Origin: Holophagaceae bacterium
Lineage (GTDB): Bacteria > Acidobacteriota > Holophagae > Holophagales > Holophagaceae
Direction: 5' to 3'
NCBI GenBank assembly: GCA_025361205.1
Contig: JANYAS010000119.1
Span: 1-64,000, forward strand
DNA: 64,000 bases
Below, piece by piece: positions 52,588-61,613 of this stretch (its first letter is position 1; each line of letters begins with the position of its first letter). A program made the translations under genes and the position numbers. The notes under the pieces were generated by a model. That model did not search any database. It saw only the letters and a program-made list of their open reading frames with translations, and had not been told where the DNA came from.

Positions 52588-54243
52588 GTGCGACACGCAG
52601 TTCCCTTCCTCCTTCCGACCCTGCTGCTGGCGGTCCCAGCGGACCAGATCCGGTCCGACGCCCTCTTCCGCGAGGCCCGGGGCCATCTGGCCGCCCGCGC
52701 CTTCCAGATGGGCCTCGGCCCGCAGGCCGGTTTCACCTTCAAGAACCACCATGCTGACGGCCTCGGCGAGGACCACCTCCGCGTCCATCAGACCTACAAG
52801 GGTGTGCCCGTATTTGAAGGCGAGGCCATCGTCCATTTCCGGAACGGACGAGTGCGCGCCGTTACGGATGACCTGGTCCGGGGGATTTCGCTATCTGTGG
52901 AACCCACCCTTGGGCGGTCCGAGGCCCTGGCCGCCGCCCACGCCGTACTGGCACCGCGCGGAGCCTACACCCGTGAACCGGAGGTCACCCTCGTCGTCGC
53001 CGGCCTCGACTCTGAGCGCCAAGGCAACCGGATGGTCCGCCAGGCCCTGACCTACCACGTCCACACCGAGTTGGAGAATGGCGCCCAGGAGACGAAACAC
53101 ATGGACTTCCTGGTGGATGCCCACACCGGGAAGGTCCTCGAGTCCTGGGACACGCTCCACACGGCGGGGGCCACCGGTTCCGGCCAATCCCAGTGGTACG
53201 GGACCGTGAACCTTTCCACCAACGGCACGGCCTCAGGCTATGAACTGCGGGACATGACCCGGGGCACCGGCGGCACCTTCGGGAACAACGTCACCACCAA
53301 CCTCCTGAACGGCACGTCGGGCACCGGGACGATCTTCACGGATGCCGACAACCTCTGGGGTGACGGGCTCCAGTACAACGGCTCCGCCGGCATGACCGCC
53401 AACGCCCAGACGGCGGCCGTGGATGGCCACCGGGGCGCCCAGGCCACCTGGGACTTCTACCAGAACGTCTTCGGTCGAAACGGCATCGACAATGCCGGCA
53501 CGGCGTCCTACAGCCGCATGCACTACGGCAGCCAGTACGACAACGCCTTCTGGTCCGACAGCTGCTTCTGCATGACCTACGGCGATGGCGCTGCGGGCGG
53601 GTCCGTGGGCGAGGCCGACCTCGACACCGTGGGCCACGAGATGACCCACGGGGTCTGTGCCGCCACTGCCAACCTCGTCTACCGCAAGGAATCCGGCGGT
53701 CTGAACGAAGCGAACTCCGACATCTTCGGCACCCTGGTCGAGTTCTACACCCTCAACGGTGGCACCGGCAGCTTCATCCCCAGCACACCTGGCTCTGGAC
53801 CCATCACCGCCAACTACAAGCTGTTCGAGAACAGCTGGGGCCACGCCTATCCGAACGAGGCCCTGCGCTGGATGTACAAACCCAGTCGCGATGGCCGTAG
53901 CCCCGACTTCTATAGCAGCACCCTCGGGAGGTTGGATGTTCACTACAGCTCCGGCGTGGCCAACCACTTCTTCTTCCTGCTGGCCCACGGTAGTCAGGTG
54001 GACAGCCTGTGCGACAACATTGCCTCGCCCATGACCAACGGGGTCACGGCCATCACGGGGATCGGCAACCATAAGGCCGGGCAGATTTGGTATCGGGCCC
54101 TCACCACCTACATGACGAAGCGCACCGACTACGCAGGCGCCCGCACCGCCACCCTGAACGCCGCTGCCGACCTCTTCGGGGGAACGGGCAGCGTGGAATA
54201 CACCACCGTCAACACCGCCTGGCTGGCCGTGAACGTGAGGTAG
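52588..54243 (+). CDS. M4-family (thermolysin-like) secreted metalloprotease
   Basis: A 551-residue preproenzyme: signal (VPFLLPTLLLAVPADQ), an FTP/PepSY-type propeptide (residues about 45-200, HLRVHQTYKGVPVFEGEAIVHFRNGRV), then the catalytic domain. The zinc site is complete: H350-E351-M-T-H354 (GHEMTHG) and E374 (GLNEANSD), at the thermolysin spacing of 24. The proton-donor region is ALRWMYKP...HYSSGVANHFFFLLAHG. It should be exported and self-processed to degrade extracellular protein. The GTG start at 52588 follows CCGGAGG; the frame is open a little upstream. Confidence 0.9.
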   Translation: MRHAVPFLLPTLLLAVPADQIRSDALFREARGHLAARAFQMGLGPQAGFTFKNHHADGLGEDHLRVHQTYKGVPVFEGEAIVHFRNGRVRAVTDDLVRGISLSVEPTLGRSEALAAAHAVLAPRGAYTREPEVTLVVAGLDSERQGNRMVRQALTYHVHTELENGAQETKHMDFLVDAHTGKVLESWDTLHTAGATGSGQSQWYGTVNLSTNGTASGYELRDMTRGTGGTFGNNVTTNLLNGTSGTGTIFTDADNLWGDGLQYNGSAGMTANAQTAAVDGHRGAQATWDFYQNVFGRNGIDNAGTASYSRMHYGSQYDNAFWSDSCFCMTYGDGAAGGSVGEADLDTVGHEMTHGVCAATANLVYRKESGGLNEANSDIFGTLVEFYTLNGGTGSFIPSTPGSGPITANYKLFENSWGHAYPNEALRWMYKPSRDGRSPDFYSSTLGRLDVHYSSGVANHFFFLLAHGSQVDSLCDNIASPMTNGVTAITGIGNHKAGQIWYRALTTYMTKRTDYAGARTATLNAAADLFGGTGSVEYTTVNTAWLAVNVR

Positions 54244-54263
54244 GGGTCTGCTTTCCCCCGGGG

Positions 54264-54905
54264 TCAGAGCGGATCTGGTCCCGGGGAATCGGCGCAATCC
54301 TGCAGCACGTCCAGCCAGGCCTTCAGGATGAAGGCCGTGGCACCCCAGAGGGGCGCCTGAGGCAGTTCAAGACGTGGCACAGTGAGGACCTGACCGCAGC
54401 GCTCAAGGCGTTCCACGGTCCAGGGTGCCGCCATGAGCGGCGCCAGGGGCAGCATGAGCACCTGTTCCAGTTCGTGGTCCAGGCGGAACCGGGGTTCGGG
54501 GTATTCCCACCGGAAGAACACGGGCGTAAAGCGGACACGGGCCTTGGCGACGCCGTCGGGGAAGCAGCCCAGTTCCCAGAGCCCCTCGGTGACGCCGATC
54601 TCCTCGGCCACCTCACGGCGGGCGGTGGCGGGCAGGTCCCGGTCCCGGGGCTCCACCATGCCGCCCGGGAAGGCGATCTCGCCCGGGTGATGCGGCGCGC
54701 CGAAGCCCCGCTGCACCAGCACGACCTTCCGGGCGCCCACTTCGTCGCCCCACAGGATCACCCCCACGGCGGCGCGCCGGGGATCCTTCGGGATCCGGGC
54801 GCTGAGCTTGTGGGGATTCGACCCGAGGTGGGGACGGCGCAGGCTTTCGGAGATGCACGGCCAGGGCAGCGGCGGCGCGTCGACGGGAGGGCGCCAGGCG
54901 CTCAT
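54264..54905 (-). CDS. Nudix hydrolase (CoA pyrophosphatase-like)
   Basis: The 213-residue protein has the Nudix box at about residues 81-105 (GGMVEPRDRDLPATARREVAEEIGV; catalytic REVAEE). The upstream segment VVLVQRGFGAPHHPGEIAFPGG is like the CoA/ADP-sugar-type Nudix proteins (CoA diphosphatase, NudL/YeaB group). It cleaves a nucleoside diphosphate linked to another moiety. Its start overlaps the stop of relA by 4 nt (ATGA), so the two are co-translated. Confidence 0.85.
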   Translation of the reverse strand: MSAWRPPVDAPPLPWPCISESLRRPHLGSNPHKLSARIPKDPRRAAVGVILWGDEVGARKVVLVQRGFGAPHHPGEIAFPGGMVEPRDRDLPATARREVAEEIGVTEGLWELGCFPDGVAKARVRFTPVFFRWEYPEPRFRLDHELEQVLMLPLAPLMAAPWTVERLERCGQVLTVPRLELPQAPLWGATAFILKAWLDVLQDCADSPGPDPL

Positions 54906-57127
54906 TTCACCTTCCCGAAGACCGACCCCTTCACGCGCTCAACCGTGTAAACGCCACGGATGCGGCGAAGGCCCGCCATCAATTCAACGAGGTGGGCCCG
55001 GTCGCGCACGCGCAGGGCGATGTGGAAGAGTCCGGCGCCCTCTTCGGTCGCCGAGCCATGGAAGCGCTGGACGTTGATGCCCACGCGCTGGATGCCTTCG
55101 GACACTGCGGCCACCATGCCGGGCCGGTCCTCGGTGGTGAGGGCGATCTCGGTATCATACAGCTCCGTGCCGTGCTTGCCCCAGGCCACGTTCACGCGGC
55201 GCTCGGGATGCAGGGTGGCGGTGTTGAGCTGGGGACAGTCCGCGCGGTGGATGGCGGTACCCCGGGTGCGGGTGATATAGCCGATCACCTCGTCGCCCCA
55301 AATGGGTTTGCAGCAGGCCGCCAGCGTGTACAGGATGCCGGTGGTATCGCCGACCACCACCGAATCCAGGAGGTTCGAAGTGTTTTCCTTCGGCTTGGCG
55401 CGCTCGGGTTCGGGGATCAACGGCTCGAGGAGCTTGTGCACCGTGATGCGGCCGAAACCCAGGGCCGCGTAGACCGCGTCCCAGCTGGCAATCTTCAGCT
55501 CGGCCAACCGGGCCTCGAGCTTGGCGTGCGATTCGGGATCGTCCAGGCGCACGGACAGGTGGCGAGCCTCGCGCTCGAGGCGTTCGCGGCCCAGGGTGAT
55601 GGCGTGGGCGCGTTCCTCCTCGCGGATGAAGGCCTGAATTCGGCCCTTGGCGCCGGCGGACTTAACGAAGCCGAGCCAGTCGCGGCTGGGCTTGTGGTCG
55701 GGCCGGGTGAGGATCTCCACGCGGTCGCCGTTCTCCAGCGTGTGCCTCAGCGGCACGATGCGCCCGTTGACCTTGGCGCCCACGCAGCGGTGTCCCACCT
55801 CGGTGTGGATGGCGTAGGCGAAATCCACGGGCGTGCTGCCCTCCACCAGGCTGCGCAGATCGCCCTTCGGGGTGAACACCTGGATGCGGTTGAAGGTCAG
55901 CTCGCCGCGCAGGTTCGCCACCAGATCCCGGCTGTCCTGGGCATCCTGGTGCAGCTCGACCATCCGGCGCAGGAAAACGACCTGGTTGATCTCGGAGCGG
56001 TTCGCGATGCGGCCGTCCTTGTAGGTCCAGTGGCTGGCGATGCCCGCCTCGGCGTGCAGGTGCATTTCCTCGGTGCGGATTTGCACTTCGAAAACGTCGC
56101 CCGAGGTCATCAGTACGGTGGTGTGAATGCTCTGGTAGCCGTTCTCTTTCGGCAGGCTGATGTAGTCCTTGAACTTGCCGGGAACGGGCTTGAACAGGCC
56201 GTGCACCAGGCCCAGGGCCGTGTAGCAGCTGGCGCGATCCGGGCAGATGATGCGATAGGCCAGCCAGTCGTGGATGTCATCAAAGCCCTTGGCCTGGGCG
56301 CCCATCTTTTTCCAGATGCCGTAGAGGTGCTTGATGCGCCCGTACACATGGGCCGCAATGCCCTGCTGGCGAAGGATGGCCTGGAGGGCGCCGTGGATCT
56401 CCTGGATGGTGCCTGAGAGCTTGGCCCGCTTCCGTTCCACTGCCCCCAGCAGCTCGGCATGCTGCTCAGGCTCGAGTTGGCGGAAGGCGAGATCCTCGAG
56501 TTCCAGCCGCACCACGCCCATCCCCAGGCGGTTGGCGAGGGGCGCGAAGAGCTCCAGCGTCTCCCGCGAGATGCGGCGGCGCTTTTCCTCATCCATCACG
56601 CCCAGGGTCTTCATGTTGTGCAGGCGATCCGCCAGCTTCACCAGCAGCACGCGCACATCCTTGCCCATGGCCACCAGCAGCTTGCGGACATTCTCGGCGT
56701 TGAGTAGGTGCCGGTCGGTGAAGGCCAGCTTGCTCATTTTGGTGAGCCCGTCCACGATCTCGGAAATTTCTTCCCCAAATTGAGCCTTCACCTGGGCTTG
56801 GGTCATGAGGGTATCTTCGACCACGTCGTGCAGCATCCCGCAGGCCACGCTCGCCGCGTCCAGCCGCCAATCCGCCAAACTCTGGGCCACAGCCAGGGGG
56901 TGAAAGAAATAGGCTTCGCCGCTCTTGCGGACCTGGGTGGCATGCATCTCCCGGCCCACCGCGAAGGCCCGGTTCAGCAGGGCCACATCGCCGTTGGGAT
57001 GGTGCTGAAGGAACGAGGCCTTCACCCGCTCATAGGCCCCCTCCAGCGTCAGGCAGGACTCATCCCCACAAGCTGAACCTTCCCCCTCGCGGAGGACGGG
57101 CTCCATGGCCTTCCCAGGCGTAACCAT
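54902..57127 (-). CDS. relA: Bifunctional (p)ppGpp synthetase/hydrolase, RelA/SpoT family
   Basis: A 741-residue protein with an intact HD hydrolase domain (MLHDVVEDTLMT, KLADRLHNMKTL), the synthetase domain (FDDIHDWLAYRIICPDRASCYTALGLVHGLFKPVPGKFKDYISLPKENGYQSIHTTV), a TGS domain (VFTPKGDLRSLVEGSTPVDFAYAIHTEVGHRCVGAKVNG) and a C-terminal ACT. It should make and degrade (p)ppGpp under stress. Start choice is uncertain: ATG at 57127 has no ribosome-binding site, while ATG at 57106 has GGAAGG only 2 nt away. The upstream region also contains repeat B copy 4. Confidence 0.92.
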   Translation of the reverse strand: MVTPGKAMEPVLREGEGSACGDESCLTLEGAYERVKASFLQHHPNGDVALLNRAFAVGREMHATQVRKSGEAYFFHPLAVAQSLADWRLDAASVACGMLHDVVEDTLMTQAQVKAQFGEEISEIVDGLTKMSKLAFTDRHLLNAENVRKLLVAMGKDVRVLLVKLADRLHNMKTLGVMDEEKRRRISRETLELFAPLANRLGMGVVRLELEDLAFRQLEPEQHAELLGAVERKRAKLSGTIQEIHGALQAILRQQGIAAHVYGRIKHLYGIWKKMGAQAKGFDDIHDWLAYRIICPDRASCYTALGLVHGLFKPVPGKFKDYISLPKENGYQSIHTTVLMTSGDVFEVQIRTEEMHLHAEAGIASHWTYKDGRIANRSEINQVVFLRRMVELHQDAQDSRDLVANLRGELTFNRIQVFTPKGDLRSLVEGSTPVDFAYAIHTEVGHRCVGAKVNGRIVPLRHTLENGDRVEILTRPDHKPSRDWLGFVKSAGAKGRIQAFIREEERAHAITLGRERLEREARHLSVRLDDPESHAKLEARLAELKIASWDAVYAALGFGRITVHKLLEPLIPEPERAKPKENTSNLLDSVVVGDTTGILYTLAACCKPIWGDEVIGYITRTRGTAIHRADCPQLNTATLHPERRVNVAWGKHGTELYDTEIALTTEDRPGMVAAVSEGIQRVGINVQRFHGSATEEGAGLFHIALRVRDRAHLVELMAGLRRIRGVYTVERVKGSVFGKVK

Positions 57128-57202
57128 GGTTGAGTGTCGCGCAGCGGCTGACCAGATGCCATACCGGAAGTGCGGGAAACAGGGGGGAAGGATTTGAACT
57201 TG

Positions 57203-57310
57203 AAACCGCAGATGACGCAGATTGCGCAGATAAGAGATGGCGGTCACGCTCCGCATCGTGGAAAGGTGAGGCTGATGCTTCATCTGCGGGAATCTGGGCC
57301 ATCTGCGGTT
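57203..57310. repeat. Intergenic repeat family B, copy 4, inside a divergent promoter region
   Basis: AACCGCAGATGACGCAGATTGCGCAGAT on the left and CATCTGCGGGAATCTGGGCCATCTGCGGTT on the right, with a 50-bp spacer. It fills most of the gap between the divergent relA and methyltransferase genes, so their promoters must lie in or beside it. Confidence 0.85.
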
Positions 57311-57353
57311 CCATGTCTTTCCTTCTTCTCGCCACCTGCCACACACTCGGAGC

Positions 57354-58214
57354 ATGCCGCACCGATCCGCTTCCGACGATGCCCCCGCCTACAAGGGCTG
57401 GATGCGCCCAGGCCCCACGCCCCCCGGCGGTGTGGAGCTGGAACCCGGGGAAACCCTGGACGGCCTCTGCGGGCGGTGGCGCATCTTTCAGCTGAAGAAA
57501 GGCCACCGCTTCAGCGTGGATGACCTGGTGACGGCCTGGTACGGCACCACCTGGTGCCCCCGGGCTGGCCGCATCGCGGACCTGGGCTCCGGCATCGGCA
57601 GCGTGGCCCTGATGGCCGCCTGGCGCTGCCCCGGAGCCGAGGTGCACACCGTGGAGGCCCAGGAGCAGAGCCTGCACCTGGCCCAGAAAAGCATCCGCTT
57701 CAACGGCCAGGAGGGCCGGGTCTTCCCCCGCCTGGGCGACCTGCGGGATCCCGACCTGTTCGCGGATCAGGCTCCCTTTGACCTCGTGCTGGGCACGCCC
57801 CCCTACTGGCCCGAGGGCGACCGCTTGCCCGCCGCCCACTCCCAGGCTGTGCCCGCCCGGCTGGAGGTCCGTGGCAGCCTAGCCGACTACGCTCTGGCCG
57901 CCGCCCGTCTTTTGGCCCCGGGGGGGATCTTCGCCTGCGTCTTTCCCAATGACCAGCGGGTGCGGGCCCTCACGGCCCTGAGGGAGGCTGGCCTGCTCTG
58001 CCTCCACCGTCGCGAGATCCTTTTCAAGGACGGTGAACCCTACGGCCTGGATGTCTTCGCCGCCGGCCGACGTCAGGATTACCCCGAGGATTTCGAGTCC
58101 CGCGCCCAGTGTCCCGAGGTCGAAGCCCCGATCCTCATCCGTCAAACCGACGGCAGCGTGGATCCCGGCATCGCCCGGGTGAGGCTGGCCGTGGGGTTCC
58201 CGCCGGGGCGGTGA
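57354..58214 (+). CDS. SAM-dependent methyltransferase, TrmN6-like (tRNA m6A37 type)
   Basis: The 286-residue class I methyltransferase has the SAM loop IADLGSGIGSVALMAAWR, an acidic second motif (VHTVEAQEQSLHLAQKSIRFNG) and the N6-adenine motif TPPYW at residues 148-152 in place of NPPY. The fold matches the tRNA1(Val) A37 methyltransferase YfiC/TrmN6 group. A preceding segment (LDGLCGRWRIFQLKKGHRFSVDDLVTAWY) is typical of that family. The ATG at 57354 is close to a CGGAG; ATG at 57402 is an alternative. The RNA target is inferred from family only. Confidence 0.82.
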   Translation: MPHRSASDDAPAYKGWMRPGPTPPGGVELEPGETLDGLCGRWRIFQLKKGHRFSVDDLVTAWYGTTWCPRAGRIADLGSGIGSVALMAAWRCPGAEVHTVEAQEQSLHLAQKSIRFNGQEGRVFPRLGDLRDPDLFADQAPFDLVLGTPPYWPEGDRLPAAHSQAVPARLEVRGSLADYALAAARLLAPGGIFACVFPNDQRVRALTALREAGLLCLHRREILFKDGEPYGLDVFAAGRRQDYPEDFESRAQCPEVEAPILIRQTDGSVDPGIARVRLAVGFPPGR

Positions 58215-58270
58215 CGTCCGAAATTGGGGAGGTTGGGGCTCCCATCCGATAAGCCACCTGAGGTCAGACC

Positions 58271-59038
58271 ATGGATCGAGGCAGTTTCCTGGGCGTGTTG
58301 CTGGGGTTTGCGCTGCTGGCAGTGGCCATCGGACTGGGGCCCAATCCCAGGATCTTTTTCAATCTGCCAAGCATCATCGTGGTGGTGGGAGGGGTGATCT
58401 CGGCCACGTTGATCCGGTTCCCGCTGGAGCACGTGAGCTACGCCTTTTCCATCGCCTCGCGGGCCTTCTTCACCCGGGCGCCTGCGACCCAGGCCCTGGT
58501 GGGGCAAATCGTGGGCCTGTCCCAGCGGGCGCGGCGGGAGGGCCTGCTGAATATGGAGAAGTCCTTGGACGTGGAGGGCTTCCTGGCCAAGGGCCTACGC
58601 ATGGTGGTGGACCAGTCCGACCGGGAGCACATCCATGGGGTGCTGGCTCAGGAACTGCGCGCCACGCAGGAGCGCCACCACCAGGGGCAGGAGATCTTCC
58701 GGTTCATCGCCTTAAGCGCGCCCTCCTTCGGCATGGTGGGCACCCTGATTGGCATGGTGCAGCTCTTCGCCAGCATCAAGGATCCTTCCAACATCGGCGG
58801 CGCCATGGCCCTGTCCCTGCTGTCCACGCTGTACGGCGCGGTCATCGCCTACCTGCTGGCCATCCCCATTGCCGGGAAGCTGGAACTGCGCAGCAAGGAG
58901 GAACTACAGCTCAAGAACATCATGCTGGAAGGGGTATTGGGCATTCAGGCGGAGATGCATCCCGCGGCCCTGGAGGCCCAGCTGAATGCCTTCCTGGCGC
59001 CGAAGGAACGGGGCGCCGACCGGAGGGCCCGTGGCTAA
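58271..59038 (+). CDS. motA: Flagellar motor stator subunit A
   Basis: The 255-residue protein has four hydrophobic segments and the MotA/TolQ signatures FFNLPSIIVVVGGVISATLIRFPLE, FRFIALSAPSFGMVGTLIGMVQLFASIKDPSNIGGAMALSLLSTLYGAVIAYLLAIPIAGKLELRSKEE. With MotB it conducts ions and drives the motor. It is followed by motB, the two overlapping by 8 nt. No other flagellar gene lies in the window. Confidence 0.9.
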   Translation: MDRGSFLGVLLGFALLAVAIGLGPNPRIFFNLPSIIVVVGGVISATLIRFPLEHVSYAFSIASRAFFTRAPATQALVGQIVGLSQRARREGLLNMEKSLDVEGFLAKGLRMVVDQSDREHIHGVLAQELRATQERHHQGQEIFRFIALSAPSFGMVGTLIGMVQLFASIKDPSNIGGAMALSLLSTLYGAVIAYLLAIPIAGKLELRSKEELQLKNIMLEGVLGIQAEMHPAALEAQLNAFLAPKERGADRRARG

Positions 59039-59720
59039 CCCGTCCCCCATCCGCCTGACCCGCCGGAAGGCGGACCTGGAGTCGCTCTGGCTGGTGACCT
59101 TCGCGGACCTGATGGTGCAGCTCATGGCCTTTTTCGCCCTGCTGTACTCGTTCTCGGTGGCGGACGAGACCAAGTTGCGCCAGGCGGTCACCTCCATCCA
59201 GAAGGCCCTTGGCGTTACCAATCAGCTGACCCCTCCGCCAGGGGGGGAGGGCATCTTGCCGGGTTCTACCGGGTTGGACCCCACCAAGGCTGCGGACCTA
59301 GAGAAGCTCCTCAATGCGGTTGAGGCCAGCGAAGGGAAGGACACGGGGACCCGCCTACGCTTCGTGAGCTTCCGGGGGGCCCTGATCTTCGAGGAAGGCT
59401 CTGCGGCCCTGACTTCAGGCAGTGACGTACTGCTGACCCGATTGTCAGAACTGGGCATCCGCTACCAGGGCTTCACCCTCGTCTGTGAGGGCCATGCAGC
59501 GGTGGGCGAACGCGCTCGGGGCGGAGGCGATGCCCTCGACCTCAGCTCCCAGCGGGCCCTGGCGGCTCAGCGGTACCTGGCGGGGGTGGGTCTTGCGCCG
59601 GCGCGGCTGACTTCCGAAGCCCGCGGCGACAGCCAGCCTGAAGGCGATGCCGGGACCCCCGAGGGCCGCGCCCTCCAGCGCCGCGTAACCTTCCGGTTCC
59701 AGCGGGTGGCCGAGCGGTGA
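59031..59720 (+). CDS. motB: Flagellar motor stator subunit B
   Basis: A 229-residue protein from GTG at 59031 (CGGAGG upstream). It has a single transmembrane helix with the ion-carrying aspartate D26 (WLVTFADLMVQLMAFFALLYSFSV) and a C-terminal OmpA/MotB peptidoglycan-binding domain (GALIFEEGSAALTSGSDVLLTRLSEL, LVCEGHAAVG, DLSSQRALAAQRYLAGVGLAPARLTSEARGDSQP). The upstream in-frame start at 58986 would overlap motA by 53 nt and lacks support. It anchors the stator to the cell wall. Confidence 0.9.
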   Translation: MANPSPIRLTRRKADLESLWLVTFADLMVQLMAFFALLYSFSVADETKLRQAVTSIQKALGVTNQLTPPPGGEGILPGSTGLDPTKAADLEKLLNAVEASEGKDTGTRLRFVSFRGALIFEEGSAALTSGSDVLLTRLSELGIRYQGFTLVCEGHAAVGERARGGGDALDLSSQRALAAQRYLAGVGLAPARLTSEARGDSQPEGDAGTPEGRALQRRVTFRFQRVAER

Positions 59721-59730
59721 TGAGTCCGGA

Positions 59731-61098
59731 TTACTGAAACCTGACGTCCGACTGCGCCAGCGCATAGGCGAAGGTGGCGAGCGCCGCAGCGTTGTAGGCG
59801 AGGTCGTCCTTTTCGACCTTGTCGAAGGTGTCGGCGTGGGTGTGGTGGACGTCGAAGTAGTGGGTGCCGGCGTGCTCCACGCCGATGCCGGGGACGCCTT
59901 CGGCCACCATGGGGCTCACGTCGGCGCCGGAATGGCCCAAGCTCAGGGTCACGTTGAAGGGCTTCATCGCCGCCTCAAGGCCCTTCAGCGAAGCCAGGGC
60001 GGCCGCCTTTGCGTCCGAGCTGGCCTTGGCCAGCTCCAGGTGGAAGCCCTTTACCCGCTCACTGCCGGAGTCGGTTTCGAGGGCGGCGATGATGTTCTTG
60101 AATTCAGAACGGTGGGCATCGCGATAGGCTTTGCCGCCGCGCAGGCCGTTCTCCTCGTTGGTCCACAGCACCACGCGGAGGGTGCGGCGGGGCTTGAGGC
60201 CCAGGCTCTGGATGAGCCGCGCCGCCTCTATCGCGATGACCGTGCCCGCGCCATCGTCCTGGGCGCCCTGGCCCACGTCCCAGCTGTCCAGGTGGCCGCT
60301 GATGATCACCACCTCCTCTGGCGTTTCAGTGCCGCGAACCTCACCCACCACATTGGCCGAAGGCGCGTCCGGCAGGGTTTTCGCGCCCATCTCAAGCTTC
60401 ATTTGGATGCGCTCGCCGCGCTGCTGCATGCGCCGCATCTGGGTGGAGGCTTCGATGGTGACGCAAGCCGTCGGGATTTTCGGATAGGCGGGATCGTAGT
60501 CCATGGCGCCGGTGTGCGGCGTGTCGAGACTGATGGGTCCCACGGACCGCACCAGGGCCGCCACGGCGCCGAGCTTCGCCGCCCGGGACGCACCATCGTG
60601 GCGGTAGATGACGGTGTGGCCGTAGCCCTTGAAGGGCACGTCGAAGAGGACGATCTTCCCCTTCACGGCCTCACCTAGCTTGTCCAGTTCGTCGAAGGAG
60701 CCCACCACCGCCACGTCGGCCGTGAGGCCGCCCTCCGGTGTGCCCACGCTACCGCCCAGGCCCAGGATGTGCAGGTGGTGCGGCGCGGGCAGAATCAGAT
60801 CGGCAGATTCGGGGCCGCGCACCCAGTGGGGCACCATCACGGGTTCGGCGTGGACGTTGACGAGACCCGCAGCCTTCAGGCGCTCCTGGGCCCAGAGGAT
60901 GGCCTGATCCAAGTGGGCCGAACCCGAAAGGCGGTGGCCGATGTGATCGCAGAGCCAAGCGAGGTCCGTGTAGGCGGTGTGGGTGCGGAAGGCTTCCGCG
61001 CGGAACCGCTCCGACGTGGCCCTGAGGGTTTCCGGGGCAGCCTGGGCGCCGAGGGCGGTGGTGGCAAGGCAGAGGAGGAGGCAGCGGGTCGGGGTCAT
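59731..61098 (-). CDS. M28-family metallopeptidase (carboxypeptidase Q-like)
   Basis: The 455-residue protein has a signal peptide (LLLCLATTALGAQA), an N-terminal domain with a PA-type insertion (about 110-220) and an M28 zinc core: ISGHLDSWDVGQGAQDDGAG (H, D ligands), LWTNEENGLRGGKAYRDAH (catalytic Glu and Glu ligand), ALETDSGSE, LGHSGADVSP, and GTHYFDVHHTHADTFDKVE at the C-terminus. It releases amino acids from dipeptides or peptides in the periplasm. It lies 8 bp downstream of the NTF2-like gene on the same strand, and with the M6-like gene may form an operon. Confidence 0.9.
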   Translation of the reverse strand: MTPTRCLLLCLATTALGAQAAPETLRATSERFRAEAFRTHTAYTDLAWLCDHIGHRLSGSAHLDQAILWAQERLKAAGLVNVHAEPVMVPHWVRGPESADLILPAPHHLHILGLGGSVGTPEGGLTADVAVVGSFDELDKLGEAVKGKIVLFDVPFKGYGHTVIYRHDGASRAAKLGAVAALVRSVGPISLDTPHTGAMDYDPAYPKIPTACVTIEASTQMRRMQQRGERIQMKLEMGAKTLPDAPSANVVGEVRGTETPEEVVIISGHLDSWDVGQGAQDDGAGTVIAIEAARLIQSLGLKPRRTLRVVLWTNEENGLRGGKAYRDAHRSEFKNIIAALETDSGSERVKGFHLELAKASSDAKAAALASLKGLEAAMKPFNVTLSLGHSGADVSPMVAEGVPGIGVEHAGTHYFDVHHTHADTFDKVEKDDLAYNAAALATFAYALAQSDVRFQ

Positions 61099-61106
61099 GC
61101 CTCATC

Positions 61107-61595
61107 TTACTTGGTAATACTGACTATTGCGGGCTTTTTTGCCAAGGCCTCGATCTGAGCCGCCACGGACTTCATCAGGGCATTGGGAATGGGGACGCTC
61201 AGGCTGTACTGCTGGATCCGCCAGTGATCCTGCTCGCGGGTGAGCACGCCCGTGCCCCGGGCCGGGCCCAGGTTCGGGGTGGCCAGGTCTTCATCGAACC
61301 AGGCGGTACGGCCGTCCTTCGATAGGGTGATTGCGCGCCGCGTCACCTTGAAACTCCAGGCCTTGCCGCGCTGGAAGATGGGGTGGGCCCAAGTTTGGAA
61401 GGAAGCCTTCGTCCACCGCTCGGTGGCATCAGTCCCCAGGAACACGGCGCCATTCGCGAAGTGATCGAAGTAGCGGTTCTCGTCTGCCTGGGTCGCCGCC
61501 AGGTGCCAGTCGTCCAGCACTGCGACAATGGCCTTCTCTGCGGGCGATTGACCGGCGAGGGCCAGGGTTGCACAGAGCATCAGGGCAAGGCGCAA
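61107..61595 (-). CDS. NTF2/SnoaL-like secreted protein
   Basis: A 162-residue protein with a signal peptide (MRLALMLCATLALAGQSP) and a SnoaL_3/NTF2-like body (IVAVLDDWHLAATQADENRYFDHFANGAVFLGTDATERWTKASFQTWAHPIF, GTGVLTREQDHWRIQQYSLSVPIPNALM). Such small alpha-beta cones bind or modify hydrophobic ligands; no specific role is known for this group. It sits between two peptidase genes on the same strand. Confidence 0.75.
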   Translation of the reverse strand: MRLALMLCATLALAGQSPAEKAIVAVLDDWHLAATQADENRYFDHFANGAVFLGTDATERWTKASFQTWAHPIFQRGKAWSFKVTRRAITLSKDGRTAWFDEDLATPNLGPARGTGVLTREQDHWRIQQYSLSVPIPNALMKSVAAQIEALAKKPAIVSITK

Positions 61596-61613
61596 GGTAC
61601 CTCCAGAAGGCGG

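Noticed and set aside
54992..56416. Plus-strand ORF of 474 codons opposite relA
   Set aside because: Shadow frame; relA is full length with HD, synthetase, TGS and ACT domains.
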